Origin: Gammaproteobacteria bacterium
GTDB taxonomy: Bacteria > Pseudomonadota > Gammaproteobacteria > Pseudomonadales > Azotimanducaceae
Reading direction: 5' to 3'
Assembly (NCBI GenBank): GCA_002719135.1
Contig: PBGU01000015.1
Coordinates: 14,031-19,438 of the forward strand
DNA: 5,408 bases
Shown here: positions 1 to 4,562 of the stretch, piece by piece
Position numbering within the stretch: the stretch's first letter is position 1
Layout of the letters: every line of letters starts with the position of its first letter
Program-made: the position numbers and the translations under genes
The notes under the pieces: generated by a model
What the model was told of the DNA's origin: nothing
Seen by the model: the letters and a program-made list of their open reading frames with translations, nothing else
Database searches by the model: none

Positions 1-111
1 GTCGACCAATTGCCAGACGTGCTTTTTCGCGTTTCCGAAATACAGCGTGATATCGCGGACATTCGCCGAAAATTGGTGGAAGATGAACGCGAACCGGACG
101 AAGCCGAATAG
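1..111 (+). CDS. C-terminal end of an unidentified protein (partial)
   Basis: An open frame runs from the first base of the window to a TAG at 109-111, giving the last 36 residues of a protein whose start lies outside. The visible tail begins VDQLPDVLFRVSEIQRDIAD. It is highly charged, looks helical with heptad-like hydrophobic spacing (L, V, I, I, L), and ends in an acidic stretch (EDEREPDEAE). Such a tail would suit a short coiled coil or a disordered acidic C terminus. I do not recognise the family. It reads in the same direction as the oxidase-like gene that starts 63 bases downstream, so the two could be co-transcribed. That this frame is coding rests on its amino acid composition and on the gene layout. 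Confidence 0.5.
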   Translation, partial: VDQLPDVLFRVSEIQRDIADIRRKLVEDEREPDEAE

Positions 112-174
112 ACTTGTCCGTCAATCCCACCTCGGATCGCCAAGGATCGCATTGCTAATGACGCGGCAATCCAG

Positions 175-744
175 GTGACGGACCCTGTCCGTCTCCTCAA
201 AGCAGACCGAGACAGCGCTAGAAACGCGGGAGACCCTTGGGCCGATCTTTGTGTCGTCGCTAGTATTAGTCCGAGCGGGGAACCCAGATCGCGTGTTCTG
301 GTATTGCGCGACCTTGACGACCAACTCGCACTCTTCTTTAACGCTTCGAGTCCAAAAAGCGAAGAATTTAAGCAATCGGAATCGCTGTCTATTCTGCTGT
401 ATTTACATGCGGTGAAAGTTCAATACCGCCTAACCGCCGCATTCACCGAAGTCGACCCCAACGTTGTCGCTGAAAGTTGGAAACTACGCCCTCTGGTTCC
501 TAGAAAATTGGATTGGCTCTACGCGACCCGCCCCCAAAGCTCAAGTGTCCCGTCAAGAGAAGCGTTACTCGACGCAATTGACCGCATCCCCGAGACCACG
601 ACCGCTCCATCAACCGCACGCGGGTACATCCTGGTCCCAACGGAAATCGAGCGCCTCGATCTTGATCAGCCAAACGGCATACATGATCGGCGCCGTTATA
701 AGCGGTTGGATGATGACTGGCACGAAGCCGTATTGATCCCTTAA
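175..744 (+). CDS. Pyridoxamine 5'-phosphate oxidase family (FMN-binding split-barrel) protein
   Basis: The 189-residue product resembles PdxH, which oxidises pyridoxine/pyridoxamine 5'-phosphate to PLP with FMN in the cytoplasm. Seen: an N-terminal DPVRLL helix; a first barrel strand with VVASISPSGEPRSRVLVLR (residues 27-45), matching the PdxH RxVLLK strand that contacts FMN; FFNASSPKSEEF (54-65), matching the FYTNxxSxK FMN-phosphate segment; YATRPQSSSVPSREAL, like the PdxH ASxQSxxIxSR region; and a C terminus HDRRRYKR...WHEAVLIP close to the PdxH ending HDRxxYxR...WxxxxLxP. It is about 25-30 residues shorter than typical PdxH. The Arg of the PdxH RLHDR substrate motif is Gly168 here, although His170 is kept, so true PLP synthesis is uncertain and another flavin-dependent activity is possible. 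The start is GTG at 175, the only ATG, GTG or TTG in frame after the upstream TAG at 109-111. No good Shine-Dalgarno sequence is visible. It converges on the metR-like gene. Confidence 0.82.
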   Translation: MTDPVRLLKADRDSARNAGDPWADLCVVASISPSGEPRSRVLVLRDLDDQLALFFNASSPKSEEFKQSESLSILLYLHAVKVQYRLTAAFTEVDPNVVAESWKLRPLVPRKLDWLYATRPQSSSVPSREALLDAIDRIPETTTAPSTARGYILVPTEIERLDLDQPNGIHDRRRYKRLDDDWHEAVLIP

Positions 745-755
745 GGATACAAACG

Positions 756-1712
756 TCACCGCAACAGCGTCTCGGGGCCGACGACATCCTCGTCGGCAGG
801 GACGATCCCCACCAACGTCGCAAAACACGTTTTCTTGGCGGTCTCCACAAAACTCGCGATGAACGCTACAGGAGCCTCATCCGGCCGCACGGCGGCGTAT
901 AGATTCGGCCATATACCCTCTTCTCCTAACGATTTGGCAACGACGTAATTCTTTTCGACGTGTTCATGGAGAGCCCAATTCGGTAGGCAAACCACTCCGC
1001 GACCGCTAGCCACAAGCTGGATCATCATGGTCGTGAGCTCAGCGGTTCTAATGGCACTCGGCTCGACGCCTGCAGGTTCTAGAAACGAGCTAAAGATGTC
1101 GAGGCGGCTCCGATCCACCGGGTACGTAATCAGGGTTTCCTCGGCTAAATCGGTAGCATTTACGCAAGGCACTTTTGCCAAAGGATGATCGGTCGCCACG
1201 GCTAAAACCGCTTCATACCCAAAAAGCGGCATGTACGTGAGTTCCAAATCTCGAATGGGATCCGCTGTAATCACCAGGTCGAGATCCCCTCGCACCAATG
1301 CCGGAAGGGGTTCAAAGTGGAACCCACTGGAAACGTCGAGCTCGACATCGGGCCAGCTCTCTCGATACTCGTTAATGGCCGGCAACAACCACTCAAAACA
1401 ACTGTGGCACTCAATGGCCATATACAAACGCCCGGAATCACCACCTATAAGCCGTGTTACATCGTTCATCGCGCCGTCGAACTGGGGCAAGATCTCTTCA
1501 GCCAGTTTCAACAACCGCTCGCCCACGGACGTGAACCGAACCGGTCGCGTTTTGCGCACGAAGAGGGAGCAACCTAGGCGGTTTTCGAGATCTTTGAGCT
1601 GGTGGGAAAGCGCAGACTGAGTCAAAAACAAGCGTTCAGCAGCCTCGACTAAACTGCCAGCATCACGCAGAGCAAGTATTGTTCGCAGATGGCGGAGCTC
1701 TACTTTAGACAT
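756..1712 (-). CDS. metR: LysR-type transcriptional regulator, MetR-like
   Basis: This 318-residue protein is a LysR-type regulator that matches E. coli MetR along its whole length. MetR is the homocysteine-responsive regulator of metE, metH and other methionine genes. The winged helix-turn-helix lies at about residues 4-62 (HLRTILALRDAGSL, TQSALSHQLKDLENRLG, then LFVRKTRPVRFT). The effector domain has the MetR hallmark AIECHSCFEWLLPA (99-112), then FHFEPLPALVRGDLDLVITAD, SRLDIFSSFLEPAGVEPS and LYAAVRPDE, all close to E. coli MetR. The length is normal for the family (317 in E. coli). The ATG at 1710-1712 fits the family N terminus; no strong Shine-Dalgarno precedes it, and the start sits inside an inverted repeat. 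metR is usually divergent from metE, but here it lies behind an acyl-CoA carboxylase cluster with a 123-base gap and no metE in view. It could instead control nearby genes, but MetR identity is the simplest reading. Confidence 0.93.
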   Translation of the reverse strand: MSKVELRHLRTILALRDAGSLVEAAERLFLTQSALSHQLKDLENRLGCSLFVRKTRPVRFTSVGERLLKLAEEILPQFDGAMNDVTRLIGGDSGRLYMAIECHSCFEWLLPAINEYRESWPDVELDVSSGFHFEPLPALVRGDLDLVITADPIRDLELTYMPLFGYEAVLAVATDHPLAKVPCVNATDLAEETLITYPVDRSRLDIFSSFLEPAGVEPSAIRTAELTTMMIQLVASGRGVVCLPNWALHEHVEKNYVVAKSLGEEGIWPNLYAAVRPDEAPVAFIASFVETAKKTCFATLVGIVPADEDVVGPETLLR

Positions 1713-1725
1713 GAGATAGTCTCAT
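1711..1725. repeat. Perfect inverted repeat over the metR start codon
   Basis: The sequence ATGAGA-tag-TCTCAT has two perfect 6-base arms (1711-1716 and 1720-1725) around a 3-base centre. On the minus strand it covers the last two bases of the metR ATG (1710-1712) and the 13 bases before it, where a ribosome would bind. It could be an operator half-site pair or an RNA hairpin that hides the start. A 3-base loop makes a stable hairpin less likely, so a protein site is equally plausible. It is short enough that chance cannot be excluded. Confidence 0.4.
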
Positions 1726-1738
1726 CTAACTACACGAA

Positions 1739-1766
1739 ATCATGCACATATTTCACGTTTAGTCAA
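1739..1766 (-). promoter_or_regulatory. Candidate sigma-70 promoter of metR
   Basis: On the minus strand, TTGACT (1766-1761, five of six to TTGACA) is followed after 16 bases by CATGAT (1744-1739, four of six to TATAAT). Transcription would start near 1732, leaving a leader of about 20 bases before the metR ATG. The position between the carboxyltransferase stop and metR suggests that metR has its own promoter. The -10 box is weak, which would suit a gene under regulation. This is a motif match only. Confidence 0.4.
1743..1755. promoter_or_regulatory. Candidate MetR operator
   Basis: TGCACATATTTCA matches the known enteric MetR site TGAANNTNNTTCA at every specified position but one (C for A at position 3). 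It lies 31 bases upstream of the metR start and within the spacer and -10 region of the candidate metR promoter. A LysR-type protein bound there would block RNA polymerase, which fits negative autoregulation. The match is specific to the regulator encoded next to it, which raises its credibility. It is a short motif and was found by eye. Confidence 0.5.
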
Positions 1767-1835
1767 TGCATCGTGCTGAAGAATAGAGGGGTGAGGCGAC
1801 TACCCAAGACACACTCTACCCAGAAAATATGAAGG

Positions 1836-3392
1836 TCAGGGGCGTATCGGGAATTGAACGGGCCCCTTAAGTTCCTCCAACACCGGCTGGATCCATTCCA
1901 CCCATTCACATAAGGTCGGACGCGTTTCCCGCGGATCAATTAGTTCATGCACCGCAAAAGATTCTGCACGCGGAAAGGGAGACCTAGCGCTACGCAGCCG
2001 TTCTTCAATTTCGTGACGTTTGGCCTCCGGATCATCCGCACCGTCAATTTCACGGTGATAAGCAACCGCAACACCTCCTTCGAGAGGAAGCGCACCAGAT
2101 TCCACTGAGGGCCACGCGAGAATGTAAGCGTCTGGAGCGTAATGAGCCGCCGTTGCAACGCCGAATCCTTTATGGACTTGAATTACCGCCCAGGGAATCG
2201 TCGCTTGCGCCGCGGCGGCAACCGCTGCCATACCGTAACGTATCGTACCCTTACGTTCGGCCTCTGGACCGATCATAAATCCAGGCTGATCGACAAAGTT
2301 CACCACGGGTACATGAAACGTATCGCAAAGTTCCACGAAGCGCCGATACTTCTGCGCCGCTTCTGCCGTCATCGCACCAGCGTATACACGACAGTCATTT
2401 GCCAGAACACCGACTGCCTGACCACTCAAACGCGCAAATCCCACAACTTGGCTATCGCCAAAATCTCGCCCGAGTTCGAAAAATGAATTCTGGTCCATGA
2501 CCATGTTGACAACTTCGCGGATGTCGAAGGCCGCATTTGAGTCGCGTGGCACCGCGTGTAAAAGATCCTCTTCCATGCGCTGCGGATCATCAACACATTC
2601 CAATCGCGGTGTTCGCTCGTACACGCTACTCGGCAGATAACTCAGGAAACGACGACACTGGGCTAACGCGTCGTGCTCGTCCTCAGCGATATTGTCCACA
2701 AGCCCACTCCGCGCATGCACTTGTGCCCCGCCAAGCTCATCTTTCGTCATCGAAACTCCAAGCGCACGTTCCACCAGCTTAGGACCACCAATGAGTATCT
2801 GAGCCGTGTATCGAGTCATAACAGAAAAGTGAGAGGCTGCCATCCGTCCGGCAGGAAAACCTGCAACCGCGCCCCCTGCCATAGACGCGACTGGTACCTG
2901 GCCCATCGCGTCCGCAATGATGCGAAATCGCGGCGGCGAGAACACGGGCTCTCCCACCGTCCCGCCTCGACGTCCGCCACCACCTTTGACGCTGCCGCCT
3001 CCACCCTCAAGCATTCGGACGAGTGGCACCTTGTATTGCACCGCGAGGTGCTCAGCATAAACGCTCTTTCGTAAACCAGCTGAGTTGGGCGATCCTCCTT
3101 TAAGAGTAAAGTCTTCTCCACCCACCACGACCCGCCGACCATCGACCTTGCCGAAACCGACGACGTAATTGGCAGGTACGAACCCCGTGAGCTGATCATC
3201 CTCATCGTATTCTGGAATCGCCGTCGCTTTTCCGTGCTCCTGAAACGATCCGGGATCCAATAGCGCATCGATCCGCTCGCGGATCGTCAGCCGACCACGC
3301 GCGTGTTGCTTGGCAATGCCTTCTTTGCCGCCTTGGGTACGGGCGATACGACGTCGCCGTTTGAGCTCGTCAACCTCATCTAGCCAACTCAC
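1836..3392 (-). CDS. Acyl-CoA carboxylase carboxyltransferase (beta) subunit, PccB/MccB type
   Basis: The 518-residue protein carries both halves of a biotin-dependent carboxyltransferase, which moves the carboxyl group from carboxybiotin to an acyl-CoA. The N terminus has the family signature RGRLTIRERIDALLDPGSFQE (32-52). The N-half acyl-CoA site has a glycine-rich loop (130-144) and MAGGAVAGFPAG (171-182). The C half begins near 285 (FDIREVVNMVMDQNSFFELG) and includes VNFVDQPGFMIG (364-375), GTIRYGMAAVAAAAQATIP (382-400) and HKGFGVATAAHY (407-418), where propionyl-CoA carboxylases have RKAYGGAY. The usual GSGGARIQEG of propionyl-CoA and VDSGGA of methylcrotonyl-CoA carboxylases are absent, so the substrate is unclear. 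Length is normal for the family. The start is a GTG overlapping the crotonase stop by four bases (GTGA), with AGGGA six bases upstream, so translation is probably coupled. It is the last gene of the carboxylase cluster; no clear terminator follows. Confidence 0.93.
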   Translation of the reverse strand: MSWLDEVDELKRRRRIARTQGGKEGIAKQHARGRLTIRERIDALLDPGSFQEHGKATAIPEYDEDDQLTGFVPANYVVGFGKVDGRRVVVGGEDFTLKGGSPNSAGLRKSVYAEHLAVQYKVPLVRMLEGGGGSVKGGGGRRGGTVGEPVFSPPRFRIIADAMGQVPVASMAGGAVAGFPAGRMAASHFSVMTRYTAQILIGGPKLVERALGVSMTKDELGGAQVHARSGLVDNIAEDEHDALAQCRRFLSYLPSSVYERTPRLECVDDPQRMEEDLLHAVPRDSNAAFDIREVVNMVMDQNSFFELGRDFGDSQVVGFARLSGQAVGVLANDCRVYAGAMTAEAAQKYRRFVELCDTFHVPVVNFVDQPGFMIGPEAERKGTIRYGMAAVAAAAQATIPWAVIQVHKGFGVATAAHYAPDAYILAWPSVESGALPLEGGVAVAYHREIDGADDPEAKRHEIEERLRSARSPFPRAESFAVHELIDPRETRPTLCEWVEWIQPVLEELKGPVQFPIRP

Positions 3393-4201
3393 TGAGGATC
3401 CCTAAATACCGGAGCCCGCTTTTCGAAGTTAGCGTATACCGCTTCGATTTGATTTTCGGAGCCCAAAAGATCCTTCTGCAGCATCGCCTCGAGGGAAAGC
3501 CCGGTCTCGGCATCGCCGTGCCACGATTTCTCATATAGGTGTTTGCTCGCTCGTACCGCGTGCGGATTCCTACCCGCGATCTCTGCTGCCAGAGCTTTCG
3601 CAGTTGCCAACGGATCTTCGGCAAGGTGCGAAACAAGTCCAATCCGCTCAGCTTCGACGGCGCTTACGATTCGACCGGTAAACGTCAACTCCTTGGCTAT
3701 ATCGAGCCGGACAACATCACGCAAGGTTTGGGTAATGGACATGTCTGGAATAATTCCCCATTTGATCTCCATGACCGAAAACTTTGCCTCTGGGGACGCA
3801 ATACGAATATCCGCGCCGAGCGCAATTTGACAACCGCCGCCGTAGGCGACCCCGTGTACGGCCGCGATGACCGGCATGGGTAATGTTTTCCAAACATACG
3901 CTGGCCTCTGCGCACGGTTTTCAGGACGTTCGTCGCGCTGCAAGAGGCCACTTCCGACGTCGCCGCCCGATTCAGCTGCATCCGCCATGCCTTGAAAACT
4001 GTCGAAATCTAAGCCCGCGCAAAACCCGGGACCGTTCCCCGAAAGCACGACGACTCGCACATCCATCGCCGACGCTAAGCTCTCGCCTGCCTCAATGATC
4101 GCCGTAAACATATCGCCCGAGAGCGCATTGTATTTCTCCGGCCGATTTAGCCTTACATCCGCAATCCCGCGATCAATATCAATCGTGACTATGTCGGACA
4201 T
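3389..4201 (-). CDS. Crotonase/enoyl-CoA hydratase family protein
   Basis: The 270-residue protein is a member of the crotonase superfamily, which binds acyl-CoA thioesters and hydrates or isomerises them. Visible motifs are ADVRLNRPEKYNAL (14-27), the first oxyanion-hole strand FCAGLDF (60-66), the second oxyanion hole HGVAYGGG (116-123) and FSVMEIKWGIIPDMS (141-155). Aligned from memory with rat enzymes, the enoyl-CoA hydratase Glu164 position is Glu145, the Glu144 position is Gln125, and Asp153 falls where dienoyl-CoA isomerase has Asp204. Gln in GGGxQIALGADIR seems usual for this subgroup, so the reaction is not certain. The ATG at 4201 is preferred because GGGGAGG stands six bases upstream; a TTG at 4216 would add five residues but has no such site. 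The stop overlaps the start of the carboxyltransferase gene, and 116 bases separate it from the carrier protein gene upstream. A role next to the carboxylation step is inferred. Confidence 0.93.
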   Translation of the reverse strand: MSDIVTIDIDRGIADVRLNRPEKYNALSGDMFTAIIEAGESLASAMDVRVVVLSGNGPGFCAGLDFDSFQGMADAAESGGDVGSGLLQRDERPENRAQRPAYVWKTLPMPVIAAVHGVAYGGGCQIALGADIRIASPEAKFSVMEIKWGIIPDMSITQTLRDVVRLDIAKELTFTGRIVSAVEAERIGLVSHLAEDPLATAKALAAEIAGRNPHAVRASKHLYEKSWHGDAETGLSLEAMLQKDLLGSENQIEAVYANFEKRAPVFRDPQ

Positions 4202-4207
4202 TGTCTC

Positions 4208-4214
4208 CCTCCCC
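4208..4214 (-). promoter_or_regulatory. Shine-Dalgarno site fixing the crotonase start
   Basis: GGGGAGG on the minus strand lies six bases (GAGACA) before the ATG at 4201-4199. It selects that ATG over the in-frame TTG at 4216-4214, whose own upstream sequence has no comparable site at the right distance. Confidence 0.75.
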
Positions 4215-4317
4215 AAACCTCACTAAATAAGTGTGACACAAGCGATCCAAACATCCACAACGAACGAGCCGAGTGGTGCCCTGTCTAGGCATGCAAACAA
4301 CTACGGATTAGCAATAT

Positions 4318-4539
4318 TTAGTCTTCGATGACCGCAACAACTTGATCTTCTTCCACAGAATCTTCCGCCTGCACCAACAGCTCGGTCACGGTACCCGCTT
4401 GAGGACTTTCTACGGGAATTTCCATTTTCATCGACTCGAGAATGACGAGGACATCCCCCTCAGTGACGTTATCGCCAACGGCGACTTCTACTTTCCAGAC
4501 AGTCCCTGTGACTTCGCTTTCGACCGGATACCGAGCCAT
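4318..4539 (-). CDS. Free-standing biotin carboxyl carrier protein (biotinyl domain only)
   Basis: This 73-residue protein is a single biotinyl domain with nothing added. It carries the biotin that shuttles carboxyl groups between the biotin carboxylase and the carboxyltransferase. The attachment motif is ESMKME (35-40), with Lys38 as the biotinylated residue, 35 residues from the C terminus as is typical. The fold's repeat is visible: GTVWKVEVAVGDNVTEGD in the first half and GTVTELLVQAEDSVEEDQ in the second. Its size and motif resemble the 73-residue B. subtilis YngHB carrier, whereas E. coli AccB has a long N-terminal extension that is absent here. The ATG at 4539 is chosen because GGAG lies six bases before it; a TTG at 4554 would add five residues but has no such site. 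It starts 23 bases after the biotin carboxylase stop, so the two are surely co-transcribed. Confidence 0.95.
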   Translation of the reverse strand: MARYPVESEVTGTVWKVEVAVGDNVTEGDVLVILESMKMEIPVESPQAGTVTELLVQAEDSVEEDQVVAVIED

Positions 4540-4545
4540 GTTGAT

Positions 4546-4549
4546 CTCC
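4546..4549 (-). promoter_or_regulatory. Shine-Dalgarno site fixing the carrier protein start
   Basis: GGAG on the minus strand stands six bases (ATCAAC) before the ATG at 4539-4537. It supports the 73-residue form over a start at the in-frame TTG at 4554. Confidence 0.65.
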
Positions 4550-4562
4550 GCCAAACAGGCGT

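Noticed and set aside
1..6. GTCGAC (SalI site) at the first base, possibly a cloning junction.
   Set aside because: The frame of the partial gene runs smoothly through it, and one 6-base site at the edge proves nothing about how the fragment was obtained.
1231..1620. Plus-strand open frame opposite metR.
   Set aside because: It is antisense to a full-length, clearly recognised metR, and the product looks like low-information shadow sequence.
1800..1822. Short direct repeat CTACCCA at 1800-1806 and 1816-1822 downstream of the carboxyltransferase.
   Set aside because: Only seven bases and two copies; it is easily due to chance, and nothing else suggests an iteron or operator array.
2142..3074. 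Open frames on the plus strand opposite the carboxyltransferase gene, such as 2142-2486 and 2673-3074.
   Set aside because: They lie wholly antisense to a well-supported gene, their products are rich in Arg, His and Ser with no recognisable motif, and they lack ribosome-binding sites.
4214..4216. TTG start for the crotonase, adding five residues.
   Set aside because: The bases of the added residues are themselves the Shine-Dalgarno sequence for the ATG at 4201, which fits the family N terminus better.
4270..4310. Possible terminator after the carrier gene (TGCC...GGCA and CTCGGCTC segments on the minus strand).
   Set aside because: Stems of only four base pairs with no following T-run; not a credible intrinsic terminator.
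4217..4317. A possible CRP site (TGTGA at 4232) or internal promoter before the crotonase gene.
   Set aside because: The right half of a CRP site is missing, and no -35/-10 pair with acceptable spacing was found; the best pair, TTGGAT and TTATTT, has only 14 bases between.
4552..4554. TTG start for the carrier protein, adding five residues.
   Set aside because: No ribosome-binding site precedes it, while GGAG is well placed for the ATG at 4539.
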